A stretch of DNA of 62,832 bases from Bacteroidota bacterium (GTDB lineage: Bacteria > Bacteroidota > Rhodothermia > Rhodothermales > UBA10348). The stretch's first letter is position 1. Each line of letters starts with the position of its first letter. The stretch spans positions 1 through 62,832 of the forward strand of contig JADFHF010000020.1 of assembly GCA_022567305.1 (NCBI GenBank), given 5' to 3'. Under the pieces are notes generated by a model. That model saw only the letters and a list, made by a program, of their open reading frames with translations, did not search any database and was not told the origin of the DNA. This document shows, one piece after another, positions 8,145 through 18,157 of the stretch. Made by a program: the position numbers and the translations under genes.

Positions 8145-11100
8145 TTATTCTACGACGGTCTCAACAGGCTCATAGTTCAATCGCGGAGCTAACCATTCCT
8201 CCATTTCGCTCAATGAATAGCCCTTTCGATCTGCATAGTCGCGGATCTGATCGGCACCCAGTTGACCAACATTGAAATAGGCCGCATCAGGATGGGAGAA
8301 AACCATGGCGCAAATTGAGGAGGCCGGCATCATGGCGAGGCTTTCCGTGAGCTTTATTCCTGTCGCAGCCTCCGCGCCCAGCATGTCCCAGAGCGTCCTC
8401 TTCTCGGTGTGATCCGGTTGCGCAGGATATCCAGGAGCAGGTCGGATGCCTGCGTACCGTTCGGCAATCAGTTCATCGGTCGACAGCTCTTCGCCCGATG
8501 CAAATCCCCAGCTTCGAGTTCGCATATACCAGTGGACGTATTCAGCAAGCGCTTCTGCCAAGCGATCCGCCAGAGCCTTTACCATGATGGCATTGTAATC
8601 ATCATGTGCCTTCTCGAAATCCGAAACCAGCTCGTCGACTCCGTGCCCGGCCGTGACCGCAAAAAGCCCGATATAATCCGGAGTGTCCGATGGAGCAAGA
8701 AAATCAGCCAGGGCTCGATTTGGCTTGCCTGGTGCTTTTTGTGCTTGCTGCCGCAGCGTATGTAGCGTGGCAATGACCCGGGAACGTGACTCGTCCCGGT
8801 AGACGAGTATGTCGTCGCCGCTCCGGTTGGCGGGGAAGATTCCGAAAACATTTTTGGTCTCGAGAAGATCATCCTTGATGATCATTTGGAGTATCTCCTG
8901 AGCGTCCTCCCATAGCTTCCGGGCGGCTTCTCCTCTGGCCGGATCGGAGAGAAGCGCAGGGTACTTTCCTCTCATCTCCCACGTTTGAAAGAATGGTGTC
9001 CAGTCGATGTAGCCGGATAGTTCTTCCAGGGTGATACTCTCAACGGACGCGATACCCAGTTCTTTGGGTTTGTACGCCTGATAGGTGGAAAAATCGAACT
9101 GAAGTGAGTTTTCTCTGGCATCTTGAATGGCTAAATACTTTGTCTTCTGCTGCCTGCGTTCGTGCTGCTCTCTCTTCGCGATGTAGGATTCGCGCACCTG
9201 GCGACTGAAATCCTCTTTTCGTGTCTCGGAAACCAACTGGCTCACGACGCCTACGCTTCGCGAAGCGTCCAAGACGTGCACTACGGGGCCATCGTAGTTG
9301 GGTTCGATCTTAACGGCTGTATGAATCTCAGACGTCGTCGCGCCCCCGATCAGAAGCGGTACGGTCAGATTGCGCCGTTGCATTTCCTTTGCAACATGAA
9401 CCATTTCCATTAGAGACGGCGTGATCAGACCGCTCAGGCCGACGATATCGGCTCCAATTTTTTCCGCTTCGTCCAAAATCTTGTCGGCCGGGACCATCAC
9501 GCCCAAATCGACAATATCAAAGTTGTTGCATCCTAAGACCACGCCGACAATATTCTTCCCGATGTCATGAACATCACCTTTTACCGTAGCCAAGAGCACT
9601 TTTGTACGGCGGGCGGGACCGGATCCAGTCTTCTTATCCTCCTCCAGATACGGCGTGAGGTAAGCCACGGACTGTTTCATGACCCGCGCGCTCTTGACGA
9701 CCTGAGGTAGAAACATCTTCCCTGAACCGAAGAGGTCTCCGACGTGATTCATCGCGTCCATCAGTGGGCCCTCGATGACAAGAAGTGCCTGGCCGAGCTT
9801 CACCCGCGCCTCTTCCGTGTCCTCGACAATAAATTCCGTAATGCCTCTAACGAGGGCATGCTTGAGTCTGGACTCGACACTTTCTGTTCTCCACTCCGCA
9901 ATTTCGCCTTCTTCCTTATCCGGTTCACCCGAAACCGTCTCCGCGTATTCGACGAGGCGCTCCGTGGCATCGTCTCGGCGGTGGAAAAGAACATCTTCGA
10001 CGACTTCCAGGAGATCGGCGGGAATCTCTTCATAGACCTCGATCTGCCCCGCATTTACGATTCCCATATCCATCCCCGCATCGATGGCGTGGTATAGAAA
10101 GGCCGTATGAATTGCTTCGCGAATGCGATTATTACCCCTGAATGAGAAAGACACGTTGCTTACCCCACCGGAGACATGAACCTCAGGCAGATTGGCCTTG
10201 ACAAACCGGGTCGCTTCAATAAAATCAGTAGCGTAGGTTGCATGGGCCTCGATACCCGTAGCAATCGCAAAGATGTTCGGATCGAAGATGATATCCTCAG
10301 CAGGAAATCCAACATCCTCGGTCAATATTCTGTAGGCCCGTTTACAGATTGCTATTCGGCGTTCGTAGGTATCGGCTTGCCCGTCCTCGTCGAACGCCAT
10401 GACAATGACAGCCGCTCCCAGCCTCCGTGCGAGTCCGGCCTGCTCTTTGAACGGTTCCTCGCCCTCCTTGAGGCTGATCGAATTCACAACCGATTTTCCC
10501 TGGGTACACTTCAGACCGGCAAAAATCACGTTCCAGTCCGAAGAATCGATCATCAAAGGAATCCTCGCAATGTCCGGCTCGGTGGAAATCAAGTTCAGGA
10601 AAGTGGTCATCACGGACGAGGAATCAAGCATGCCTTCATCCATATTCACGTCGATGATTTGCGCCCCGTTTTCTACCTGCTGCCGGGCAACCGACAGGGC
10701 TTCCTCAAACTGATCGTCGAGAATCAAACGGGCAAACTTTTTGGACCCGGTCACATTGGTGCGCTCTCCAACGTTGACAAAATTCAGATCCTTTCGAAAC
10801 TCCAGCGTTTCGAGGCCGCTCAATCTAAGTGCCTTTGTCGTTTCCGGAACAACACGAGGGGAATGCGCAGCGGCGGCCTCAGAAATGGCTTCAATGTGTT
10901 CAGGAGTCGTTCCGCAACATCCACCCACCAGATTCAAGAATCCTTCGGCGGCATACTCAGACACCTGCTGAGCCATGAATTCAGGGGTTTCGTCATACCC
11001 TCCGAACGCGTTGGGTAAACCGGCATTCGGATAAAGACTGGTAAAAACATTCGCCACGGTCGAGAGTGTTTCGAGGTACGGCCTCATTTGCTCCGATCCC

Positions 11101-11849
11101 AGGGCGCAGTTCAGCCCGACGCTGAGCAATTGAGGTGTATGGGAGATCGAAACCCAAAATGCGTCGATAGATTGTCCTGACAGGGTGCGGCCGGACTGGT
11201 CTACAATGGTCCCCGAAATCATGACCGGACATGACGTTCCGGTTCGCTGGAAATACTCATCGATCGCATAGATCGCTGCCTTGGCGTTGAGGGCGTCGAA
11301 TATGGTTTCGACCAGCAAGACGTCGACGCCGCCATCTATCAATCCGGCCACCTGCTCAGCATATGCCGCCGCCATGTTATCGAAGGTGGTTGCCCGATAG
11401 CCTGGATTCGAGACGTCGGGTGACATGGATAGGCTCTGATTGGTTGGTCCGAGAGCTCCCGCAACAAAGCGAGGTTTTTCCGGCGTTTTGCGTGTCCAGT
11501 CGTCTGCCGCTTCTCTGGCGATTTTAGCGGACGCCTTGTTCATATCGGGAATCCACGATTCGGTCGAGTAGTCGGCCTGCGAAATACGATTGGCGTTGAA
11601 CGTGTTCGTTTCGATGAGATCGGCCCCGGCACTCAAGAACGAGTCGTGGATGGAGCGAATGACGCCGGGCTGAGTGATACTCAGTATATCGTTGTTGCCC
11701 TGAAGAGGCGATTCGTGCTCCGCCAGAGCTTTCCCACGGAAATCTTCTTCGGTAAGACTCTCGCCCTGGATCATCGTACCCATGGCCCCGTCCAGGACGA
11801 GGATCTGGGCGTGAAGACGTTCGAGCAATTGGTTGAAGCGACCAGGCAT
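8145..11849 (-). CDS. metH: Cobalamin-dependent methionine synthase
   Basis: Transfers the methyl of 5-methyl-THF via methylcobalamin to homocysteine, giving methionine. At 1234 aa all four modules are present. The homocysteine/Zn domain has GLNCALG and [11 protein letters not shown] (about residues 245-320). The pterin-binding domain starts near [16 protein letters not shown] (about 355-370). The B12 cap and B12-binding Rossmann domain contain DVHDIGKN (about 755-762), with the His that replaces dimethylbenzimidazole. The AdoMet reactivation domain ends with [12 protein letters not shown] (about 1160). The leader before the next gene upstream is only about 80 bp and shows no cobalamin riboswitch. 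The organism must obtain B12; no cobalamin genes are in the window. Confidence 0.97.
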   Translation of the reverse strand: MPGRFNQLLERLHAQILVLDGAMGTMIQGESLTEEDFRGKALAEHESPLQGNNDILSITQPGVIRSIHDSFLSAGADLIETNTFNANRISQADYSTESWIPDMNKASAKIAREAADDWTRKTPEKPRFVAGALGPTNQSLSMSPDVSNPGYRATTFDNMAAAYAEQVAGLIDGGVDVLLVETIFDALNAKAAIYAIDEYFQRTGTSCPVMISGTIVDQSGRTLSGQSIDAFWVSISHTPQLLSVGLNCALGSEQMRPYLETLSTVANVFTSLYPNAGLPNAFGGYDETPEFMAQQVSEYAAEGFLNLVGGCCGTTPEHIEAISEAAAAHSPRVVPETTKALRLSGLETLEFRKDLNFVNVGERTNVTGSKKFARLILDDQFEEALSVARQQVENGAQIIDVNMDEGMLDSSSVMTTFLNLISTEPDIARIPLMIDSSDWNVIFAGLKCTQGKSVVNSISLKEGEEPFKEQAGLARRLGAAVIVMAFDEDGQADTYERRIAICKRAYRILTEDVGFPAEDIIFDPNIFAIATGIEAHATYATDFIEATRFVKANLPEVHVSGGVSNVSFSFRGNNRIREAIHTAFLYHAIDAGMDMGIVNAGQIEVYEEIPADLLEVVEDVLFHRRDDATERLVEYAETVSGEPDKEEGEIAEWRTESVESRLKHALVRGITEFIVEDTEEARVKLGQALLVIEGPLMDAMNHVGDLFGSGKMFLPQVVKSARVMKQSVAYLTPYLEEDKKTGSGPARRTKVLLATVKGDVHDIGKNIVGVVLGCNNFDIVDLGVMVPADKILDEAEKIGADIVGLSGLITPSLMEMVHVAKEMQRRNLTVPLLIGGATTSEIHTAVKIEPNYDGPVVHVLDASRSVGVVSQLVSETRKEDFSRQVRESYIAKREQHERRQQKTKYLAIQDARENSLQFDFSTYQAYKPKELGIASVESITLEELSGYIDWTPFFQTWEMRGKYPALLSDPARGEAARKLWEDAQEILQMIIKDDLLETKNVFGIFPANRSGDDILVYRDESRSRVIATLHTLRQQAQKAPGKPNRALADFLAPSDTPDYIGLFAVTAGHGVDELVSDFEKAHDDYNAIMVKALADRLAEALAEYVHWYMRTRSWGFASGEELSTDELIAERYAGIRPAPGYPAQPDHTEKRTLWDMLGAEAATGIKLTESLAMMPASSICAMVFSHPDAAYFNVGQLGADQIRDYADRKGYSLSEMEEWLAPRLNYEPVETVVE

Positions 11850-11931
11850 AGGTAATGGGTAATAATCCAGTCAGGGACCGTCCTACGGCCTATTGGGCAT
11901 TTGAGATCCTCTTTAGATGGCCCGAATCACG

Positions 11932-12777
11932 CTAGACGCTCTCCAGAAACGACATCACGATCTTCCCGAATTCGTCAGGTTCATCCGAATGAATCCAATG
12001 TCCGGCCTGCTCGATGGTCGAAATCTCAGCATATGGAAACTGAGTCCGGATGGCAATCAAGTGTTCCTGCTGTACGTAAGTGGATTTTCCCCCGTGAACA
12101 AACAGCGTCGGCCCTTCGAATGGCTGCCACCCCAATACGGCTTCCATCAGCGACGAATAACCTTTATTGATGGCGTCCAGATTAAACATCCACTCGAATC
12201 CCGCCTCGCCTCGAACCACACCCTTGAGAAGAAAATTGCGCATGGAGGCCTCCGGAAACGATGGCTCGAGCGCGCTGTCAATCTGCTCGCGGGACGAGAA
12301 TTCCGTCAGATTCAACGTGATGAGCGCGTCCAAAGTTTTCCGGTGTAGATGTGGATAATCGACCGGAGCGATATCGACGACGACTAACCCATTTACCCGT
12401 TCTGAGTGCTGTAACGCGAAGTGCATTGCCGTTTTACCGCCCATCGAATGACCCAGCAAATGGGCAGACTCGATCGCCAAATCGTCCATCAGTTCCACGA
12501 CGTCTTCTGACATGGCATCATAGGAAAACGCCTCTGAATGTGGAGACCGCCCGTGATTACGCTGATCAACCACGATAACCCGATAGGATTTACCAAAAAC
12601 TCTGGATGCGAGAGTGTGCCAGTTTCCGCTAGAACCCAAGAGTCCGTGGAGGATGATCAGCGGATGTCCTTCGCCGTATGATCGAGAGTAGAGTTTCAAG
12701 GGCTCGGGTAGTGGAGAATTTCTGAGCTGACTGGCTAAATAGAATGGCTGAGCGATCCAGCTCAGGCCAAAAACCAC
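11932..12777 (-). CDS. Alpha/beta hydrolase, YbfF/ABHD11-like esterase
   Basis: An alpha/beta-hydrolase with oxyanion-hole region LHGLLGSSGNW, then VVDQRNHGRSPHSE, nucleophile elbow LGHSMGG (Ser catalytic), VVVDIAPVDYPH, and a C-terminal QAGHWIHSD with the catalytic His. This combination is typical of the YbfF/ABHD11 esterase family. It should not be read as MenH merely because the men operon is nearby. Start is uncertain: the frame opens with GTG at 12777, but a TTG at 12699 (LKLYSRSYGEG) matches where homologues usually begin. The natural substrate of this family in bacteria is not well defined. It is followed by metH after 82 bp. Confidence 0.85.
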   Translation of the reverse strand: MVFGLSWIAQPFYLASQLRNSPLPEPLKLYSRSYGEGHPLIILHGLLGSSGNWHTLASRVFGKSYRVIVVDQRNHGRSPHSEAFSYDAMSEDVVELMDDLAIESAHLLGHSMGGKTAMHFALQHSERVNGLVVVDIAPVDYPHLHRKTLDALITLNLTEFSSREQIDSALEPSFPEASMRNFLLKGVVRGEAGFEWMFNLDAINKGYSSLMEAVLGWQPFEGPTLFVHGGKSTYVQQEHLIAIRTQFPYAEISTIEQAGHWIHSDEPDEFGKIVMSFLESV

Positions 12778-12882
12778 CGTCCGACTAAAAACGAAAAAGC
12801 GCCCAGCGCATCCCGAAGGATACGAGGCGCAATTTCAGCGTCATAATGGGCGTTACACGCCCTCCGAAATCATTCGCTCGAT

Positions 12883-13152
12883 CTACTTGGTGTCGTCTTT
12901 AGAGTCTTCTGCCGAGTCGTCTGCGGACTCATCTGTGGACTCGTCTTCAACCTCGTCGGTGCTACAACATCCTTTCTTGCCGCAGCATCGGCAACGAGAA
13001 AAAAGGAGCCAGAACAGGAGTCCGAAAAGAATCCAACGCATCCATGAGCCCCCGTGCATAAAACCAATCCCATGAAACCCGAACCCTCCGTTCATCAGCA
13101 CCATAACGAGGACGATGAGCGCTCCAAAAAGTATTATTCGCGACTTATCCAA
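12883..13152 (-). CDS. Hypothetical small membrane protein with Cys cluster and acidic tail
   Basis: An 89-aa open frame not recognised as a family. It has two hydrophobic segments (about 5-22 and 36-52), then a cysteine cluster SRCRCCGKKGCC (about 52-63), then a strongly acidic Asp/Glu/Ser/Thr tail made of short repeats (STDE, STDES, ADDS, AEDS, KDD). The cluster could bind metal; this is a guess. The start is TTG at 13152; an in-frame ATG for MVLMNGG would shorten the first helix. It lies 141 bp downstream of menE on the same strand. Coding status is supported by its membrane topology and lack of competing frames. Confidence 0.55.
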   Translation of the reverse strand: MDKSRIILFGALIVLVMVLMNGGFGFHGIGFMHGGSWMRWILFGLLFWLLFSRCRCCGKKGCCSTDEVEDESTDESADDSAEDSKDDTK

Positions 13153-13293
13153 TTTCTGCTATACCGATCTTTAGTACCTGTCAGCGATACCAGGCGATTA
13201 TAAATCGAATGTGAAATCGGGACTACGTGACGACTACTTCATTGTTGCACGGGTGCCCCAATATTTCGAAGGGATAATCCGCCGTACTTGGGA

Positions 13294-14730
13294 CTACATG
13301 GAGGCTGCAAGCTCAGCAAGCAACTTTCTATCGACCTTCATGGCTTTAGAATCCAATCTGTCGGGCCATTCAAGAAATCGCTTCGGGATTTTGAACGAGG
13401 GTAACGTTTCTTCCAGTTGCTGTTTCATGGCGTTCTCGTCAATGGCAGGTCCAGTACTCCGGATGAACGCAACCGGATAGAATCCGAATTCTATATCCGA
13501 TACAGGAACCACTACGGCCAATTCTACGTGATTGAGAGTCAACAGGGCACGCTCGATCTCTTCAGGCTGAATGTTCTCACCGCCGGAGACAAACATTTGA
13601 TCTCGACGACCCAAAAGAAAAAGTTCGTCGTCGTCCATTCGGCCAACATCTCCGGTTCGTATCCAGGCGCCCTGCTTCCGTCGAGTAAACGATCCACCTG
13701 ACTTGAGGTACCCCAGGAAGGCCGACGGCCCGCGTACTAAAATCTCGTCGTTCGTATCGATCACTAGCTCCGTTTGTGGCAACACCCGACCACTCGAATA
13801 GAACTCCCGTGTCTCAGTCCAGATATCGGACGTTGCAATTTGCGAGCTCATCTCTGTCATTCCGTACGTCGTCCGAATGGGATATCCACCCTCCACAGCC
13901 AATCGGATGAGCGACGCAGGAACGGGACCGCCGCCGACCAAAACATCCTTCAAACAGTGCGGTGAAAATGGCTTCTCGTGAAGCAGCCGTCGAAGCTGCG
14001 TCGGAACCAGAGATACGTGCGTGGCTTCGGACAGGTCTATCGCGTCTCCAATTGATCGCTGAATCGGTTGAATCGCTACGGTGCCTCCGGCAACGAAGGT
14101 CCTGAATAAAATCCCAAGTCCTGCGACATGATGCAGCGGCAATGACAACAACCATTTACTCGAAGGTGTGACCCGGATCCGCGTGTTCGATGAAAGCGCA
14201 CTCGAAAAATGATTTCGTAAGGAATGAACGGCAATCTTGGACGCGCCTGCGGTTCCGGACGTATGGACGAGCGTTGCAGGTCGGTCCAAAGGAAGCAGAT
14301 AGTCCACACTTGGAGGGGAATCATCGTCGTATTGAGTTGGGTCAATCCAACGGCTTTTTTCCACGTCGAGTCGTTCGTGGGAGATGTACATTCGGATGCC
14401 CAGATCCGTACAGGTTGTTTCCCGTGCAGCACGTGGTAGACGCGTACTTAGCAGGATAATCTCGGCAGTCGCCCGTAGTGCAGCAAACAGCCACACCATG
14501 GTGTCACGTGGATCGTCAACACAGATGGCCACCCGATGGCTTTCGCTGTCGAGCTTCAAGCAACCAGCAGCCCTCGATACGGCCTCGTCTAGATCTCGAT
14601 ATGAAGTGGCCACGCCTGACTTCCAAACGGCCATGCTATCTGGAGCCATCCGAGCGTGAGCCCGGATCGGGCATTCTATCTGATCGGACTCGGCGAGCGT
14701 AGAATATTTGAGTGGATAGGAATTGAGCAA
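13294..14730 (-). CDS. menE: o-Succinylbenzoate-CoA ligase
   Basis: Acyl-CoA synthetase (ANL superfamily) that activates o-succinylbenzoate with ATP and CoA in menaquinone synthesis. The 478 aa include the P-loop-like VHTSGTAGASKIAVHS (about 153-168), YGMTEMSSQ (adenine/acyl pocket), RTGDVGRMDDDELFLLGR with the AMP-ribose Asp, FVSGGENIQPEEIE (hinge region) and a C-terminal KAMKVDRKLL with the expected catalytic Lys. The P-loop reads TAGASK instead of TTGKPK. It is the last men gene, 20 bp after menC, so the assignment as MenE rather than another ANL ligase rests on sequence plus operon. Confidence 0.9.
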   Translation of the reverse strand: MLNSYPLKYSTLAESDQIECPIRAHARMAPDSMAVWKSGVATSYRDLDEAVSRAAGCLKLDSESHRVAICVDDPRDTMVWLFAALRATAEIILLSTRLPRAARETTCTDLGIRMYISHERLDVEKSRWIDPTQYDDDSPPSVDYLLPLDRPATLVHTSGTAGASKIAVHSLRNHFSSALSSNTRIRVTPSSKWLLSLPLHHVAGLGILFRTFVAGGTVAIQPIQRSIGDAIDLSEATHVSLVPTQLRRLLHEKPFSPHCLKDVLVGGGPVPASLIRLAVEGGYPIRTTYGMTEMSSQIATSDIWTETREFYSSGRVLPQTELVIDTNDEILVRGPSAFLGYLKSGGSFTRRKQGAWIRTGDVGRMDDDELFLLGRRDQMFVSGGENIQPEEIERALLTLNHVELAVVVPVSDIEFGFYPVAFIRSTGPAIDENAMKQQLEETLPSFKIPKRFLEWPDRLDSKAMKVDRKLLAELAASM

Positions 14731-14750
14731 ACTCGTTCGAAAATTGACGA

Positions 14751-15836
14751 TTACACGACTCGTGCGAGTCCGGATAAATCAGGATTTTGATACAAGGAAA
14801 TTTTATTTGCCTCTCGAATTGGCTCAGATGGCAGATCCGCATCGAAATATCGTAGCGTATCCAGGCCGGCGGCCCATCCTGAACCGGAAATCACAGCTGC
14901 CAGAGACACGAGGCCGGCATGCCCCACCTCAGTTTCGAAGCTCGACGTAATTACCGGTTCGACGCCGATGCTAGAAAATCGATTTGCAAGATCGATCGTG
15001 GTCGCCATTCCGCCTATCACAGTGGGTTTGAGTATGGCTGTGCATGCAAACGCGAACTCTTCCAAACGTTTCCCCTGTTCAAGAATTTCGGGAATCGATT
15101 CGTCAAGGGCGATAGGTACGGAGGCGTTCCGAGCCATCCGATTTAGCAGTTCCGGATTTGAGAGCGGCTCTTCGATATAAGCTATGTCCTGGTTTTCGAT
15201 TTCAGAAAGGAATTGAACGGCCCTGTCGTAATCCCAGGCTCGATTTGCGTCGAGTCGTAATTCTGCTTCGGGGCCGATTGTCGATCGGACATCGGCAACC
15301 AGTTGCGCTTCCTGATCGATGCGATTGGACCCAACTTTGAGTTTGAAGACGCCGTATCCGCCACTCTGGGCATCGCGAGCTTGCTGTAAAACCACATCGG
15401 GTGAGCCGTTGAGTAGTGCGTTTACCGGGACATGATCTCGAGCGTCTTCGCGAAGCCACTTTGAAAGCGAAACGGATGACTCTTTGGCCGAGAGACCATA
15501 AATCGCCTGTTCAATTCCATATCTGCAGGAGGACGGAAGGTCCTCGAATTCGTCGGGCTCTGTCCATTCCCGAAACGAACGAGGGAGAGTCATCCCAGCG
15601 AGCGTCGGAAGAACATTCTGAATGGCCAGCGTTGCCTCCTCGAGTGTCTCTCGACTTCGCCCAAACAGCGGAGCCACTTCACCGAACGAGACGGTGCCCA
15701 GCTCGGATCGAATTCTGACTAAGAGACCTTCTCTTCTGAATGAGCCGAGCGCCTGGGTATCCGAATAAGCCGGTCGCGGAAATTCATCAAGAACCAGCCT
15801 GGAGTAACGATATATTTCTATCGAGGTGATGCGCAT
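14751..15836 (-). CDS. menC: o-Succinylbenzoate synthase
   Basis: Enolase-superfamily dehydratase that converts SHCHC to o-succinylbenzoate. The 361 aa show an N-terminal capping domain and a barrel with the expected catalytic residues: KLKVG (KxK, acid/base Lys), RLDANRAW (Mg ligand Asp), YIEEPL (Glu), ALDES (Asp) and LKPTVIGG (second Lys). This is the MLE/OSBS layout. I chose ATG at 15836 (MRITSIEIYRY), which is 20 bp after the menA stop; the frame also allows a TTG at 15875 that would overlap menA. It is followed closely by menE. Confidence 0.92.
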   Translation of the reverse strand: MRITSIEIYRYSRLVLDEFPRPAYSDTQALGSFRREGLLVRIRSELGTVSFGEVAPLFGRSRETLEEATLAIQNVLPTLAGMTLPRSFREWTEPDEFEDLPSSCRYGIEQAIYGLSAKESSVSLSKWLREDARDHVPVNALLNGSPDVVLQQARDAQSGGYGVFKLKVGSNRIDQEAQLVADVRSTIGPEAELRLDANRAWDYDRAVQFLSEIENQDIAYIEEPLSNPELLNRMARNASVPIALDESIPEILEQGKRLEEFAFACTAILKPTVIGGMATTIDLANRFSSIGVEPVITSSFETEVGHAGLVSLAAVISGSGWAAGLDTLRYFDADLPSEPIREANKISLYQNPDLSGLARVV

Positions 15837-15856
15837 TTCGTCAGATCGATGCTGGC

Positions 15857-16750
15857 CTATGGACTTGCGACCCAACCGATAGAGAAGAAAAGACTGTAGA
15901 ATAGAAGCAGTCGTCCCGTGGCGGCCAAAACAGGATTCAGTTTTTCCATCTCAAGTTCCGACGTCGTAATGAGTGTCTTGATCGTCGGAATGGAGATCGG
16001 GAGAATAAGAGCGGCTGCCATTGACCAGATGGGTGCGCCCATCAGAAAAAAGAGAAGGACAGGTGTAGCTGCCGCAAGGAAGATGCAGCTCACGTAGGCG
16101 AAGTACCCGAACTTTCTACCGAAACGAACCACGATCGTCATTTTTTGATGATCTCGATCTTCGTCCATATCCCGGATATTGTTGACCAACAGAATCGCGA
16201 CCGACAGAACCCCGGGCGCTATTCCAATCAGCCACGCCTCAATTGGCCAGTCCAACGCTTGTACAAAATACGTTCCGGCTACGGCCACTGGGCCAAAGAA
16301 GATGAACACGAATACGTCAGCAAGTCCCAGATTTGCCAGCGAGTATTTCCCTGCCGTATAAAGCACGCCAAAGAGAATCGAACTTACCCCGATCAATACG
16401 ATGGGCCACCCTCCTCTGATCATCAAATAGAGACCCGCAACGACCGCCAAAGAAAAAGCAAAAACGGTCGCACGCTTCATAGCGGCCGGCGTCACCAGCC
16501 CTGCCTGAACGGCCCTTGTCGGGCCTTTTCGGGAGCTCGTATCTGCACCACCGACAAAATCTTTATAGTCGTTGTAGTAGTTCGTTCCGGTCTGAATGAG
16601 CATCGCGGCGGCAACGGTCAATGCAGCCGCCGTGGGATGAACCACGTCAGCGCGAATAGCAATCGCAATGCCGATCAGGACGGGCGAGACCGCGGCCCAA
16701 AGCGTTTTTGGACGCGCAGCTAAGATCCAAACGTTGACTTTCCCCGGCAT
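15857..16750 (-). CDS. menA: 1,4-Dihydroxy-2-naphthoate polyprenyltransferase
   Basis: UbiA-superfamily membrane enzyme that prenylates DHNA, releasing CO2, to give demethylmenaquinone. The 297-aa protein starts WILAARPKTLWAAVSPVLIG, a MenA hallmark. The first Asp-rich motif is NYYNDYKDFVGGADT and the second is NNIRDMDEDRDHQKMT, both for Mg-diphosphate binding. About eight hydrophobic helices follow. Start is taken at ATG 16750, with AAGGG upstream; the open frame extends to 16867, but this would overlap menB. The methyltransferase MenG/UbiE that follows MenA in the pathway is not in the window. Confidence 0.93.
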   Translation of the reverse strand: MPGKVNVWILAARPKTLWAAVSPVLIGIAIAIRADVVHPTAAALTVAAAMLIQTGTNYYNDYKDFVGGADTSSRKGPTRAVQAGLVTPAAMKRATVFAFSLAVVAGLYLMIRGGWPIVLIGVSSILFGVLYTAGKYSLANLGLADVFVFIFFGPVAVAGTYFVQALDWPIEAWLIGIAPGVLSVAILLVNNIRDMDEDRDHQKMTIVVRFGRKFGYFAYVSCIFLAAATPVLLFFLMGAPIWSMAAALILPISIPTIKTLITTSELEMEKLNPVLAATGRLLLFYSLFFSIGWVASP

Positions 16751-16811
16751 GGAGTACCCTTGCTCAAGAAGTATTCGAGTCCCGTATTGTTTATGCGTTG
16801 ACCGCGGAAAG

Positions 16812-17636
16812 TCAGGGTCGGTAAGGAAACTTCTTAAAATCGGGCGGACGCTTTTCAAGAAACGCATTCCTACCCTCCTGCCCCTCTTCCGTCATATAGA
16901 ACAGCATGGTGGCGTTCCCCGCCAATTCCTGCAGCCCCGCCTGGCCATCGCAGTCAGCATTCAGGCCTGCCTTCAGACATCGAATCGCCATGGACGAGTG
17001 GGCCAAAATCTCGCGACACCACTGAACGGTTTCCTCCTCGAGCTGCTCAAGGGGAACGACCATGTTGATCAGGCCCATCGCCAGAGCTTGCTGCGCATCG
17101 TACGGGCGACAGAGAAACCACATTTCTCTGGCCTTTTTCTGACCCACGATCCTGGCTAGATAACTGGCACCATAACCGCCGTCAAACGATCCTACTTTCG
17201 GCCCGGTTTGCATAAATCGGGCATTGTCTGCCGCGATGGTTAGATCGCAGAGCACATGAAGTACCTGACCCCCTCCAACGGCCCATCCAGCAACCATCGC
17301 GATCACGGGCTTTGGACATGAGCGCATCTCTCGCTGGAAATCCAGAATGTTCAGACGTTCGATTCCCGTGCCCTCTTCTTTATATCCTGCATTCCCCCGA
17401 ATTTTTTGGTCCCCTCCTGAACAGAACGCCTCGGACCCTTCCCCCGTGAGTATGATGACACCGATGGATGGATCATCTCTGGCATCCTGAAGGGCATGCC
17501 GCATTTCGGTAACGGTTAACGGTCGAAATGCATTCCGAACTTCGGGGCGATTGATAGTGATCTTGGCGATGCCGTCTGCTTTATCGAACCTGATATCCGT
17601 AAAATCGCCCGACGACTGCCATTCGATGGTAGCCAT
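16812..17636 (-). CDS. menB: 1,4-Dihydroxy-2-naphthoyl-CoA synthase
   Basis: Crotonase-fold enzyme that cyclises o-succinylbenzoyl-CoA. The 274 aa carry MenB-typical motifs: [22 protein letters not shown] (oxyanion hole), [32 protein letters not shown] (with the catalytic Asp) and C-terminal [31 protein letters not shown] is also a MenB signature. It begins after a 172-bp spacer that contains degenerate tandem repeats, so it may have its own promoter, and is followed by menA after 61 bp. Confidence 0.97.
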   Translation of the reverse strand: MATIEWQSSGDFTDIRFDKADGIAKITINRPEVRNAFRPLTVTEMRHALQDARDDPSIGVIILTGEGSEAFCSGGDQKIRGNAGYKEEGTGIERLNILDFQREMRSCPKPVIAMVAGWAVGGGQVLHVLCDLTIAADNARFMQTGPKVGSFDGGYGASYLARIVGQKKAREMWFLCRPYDAQQALAMGLINMVVPLEQLEEETVQWCREILAHSSMAIRCLKAGLNADCDGQAGLQELAGNATMLFYMTEEGQEGRNAFLEKRPPDFKKFPYRP

Positions 17637-17694
17637 GATACGCTGTGGGGAAAGTGAAGACGTTGCTCAATTCAGGGCGTGAAGATAAGCCATG

Positions 17695-17780
17695 GCTGAA
17701 CATTGCTGAATAACTGCGGAAAGACCGCTGAACGATGGCAGAAAAACCGCCGAACGACGGTTGAACGATGGCAAAAAGAT
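17695..17780. repeat. Degenerate tandem repeats upstream of menB
   Basis: The only sizeable gap in the men operon contains repeated units. CTGAACGATGGCAGAAA (17729-17745) and TTGAACGATGGCAAAAA (17761-17777) are 32 bp apart, and further GCTGAA/GAACGACGG variants flank them. Read on the minus strand this is a run of related TTTTTGCCATCGTTCA blocks. I see no protein-coding signal; function unknown. Confidence 0.55.
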
Positions 17781-17808
17781 TGCCTAACAAGACCGTGAGC
17801 CCCCACCC

Positions 17809-18132
17809 CTAAGGATGTTCGCAAGGAAGGTCCTTTTCGATCAGGACGAAAAGAGAATTCCCGTCGGTGATCGAAACCGAGCCTTCAATTCCGATCCGGT
17901 CCGTACTCGCCCAGGTGCTCACCTCGTTTTCGGGGACCACGATCTCAAGGGATGAACCCTCAAGGCCCAGAGCAATTTCGCCATGCGATGGACTAGATCT
18001 TAGACGAAACGCCAACAAGCCACCGGGTCCCAGATCAAGACAGGTTTCCAATCCTTCTCCACGGTTGAGCACCTGTACATCGTCCGGAGACAGCCTCAGC
18101 CGGATTTGATTTGGGGTTATCCTGACTTTCAT
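17809..18132 (-). CDS. DUF7009 family small protein in men operon
   Basis: A 107-aa cytoplasmic protein beginning MKVRITPNQIRLRLSPDDV and ending near LFVLIEKDLPCEHP, the beginning and end patterns I associate with DUF7009 ('MKIRI.GNSIRLRLS...' and 'EKDFxC'). No catalytic motif is evident. It sits between menD (25 bp upstream) and menB, so it is probably co-transcribed with menaquinone genes. The start is ATG 18132; an in-frame extension to 18216 overlaps menD and lacks family similarity. Function unknown. Confidence 0.78.
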   Translation of the reverse strand: MKVRITPNQIRLRLSPDDVQVLNRGEGLETCLDLGPGGLLAFRLRSSPSHGEIALGLEGSSLEIVVPENEVSTWASTDRIGIEGSVSITDGNSLFVLIEKDLPCEHP

Positions 18133-18157
18133 CTTCTCTAAAACATGCTGGCCGTGC

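Noticed and set aside
11932-12777. Alpha/beta hydrolase as MenH of the adjacent menaquinone operon
   Set aside because: Its motifs (DQRNHGRSPHSE, VVDIAPVDYPH) are of the YbfF/ABHD11 type, and it is in a different transcript next to metH.
17581-17790. Minus-strand frame with repeated FAIVQPSF/FSAIVQRSF segments
   Set aside because: It is the translation of the degenerate repeats before menB. It overlaps the menB start and has no independent coding support.
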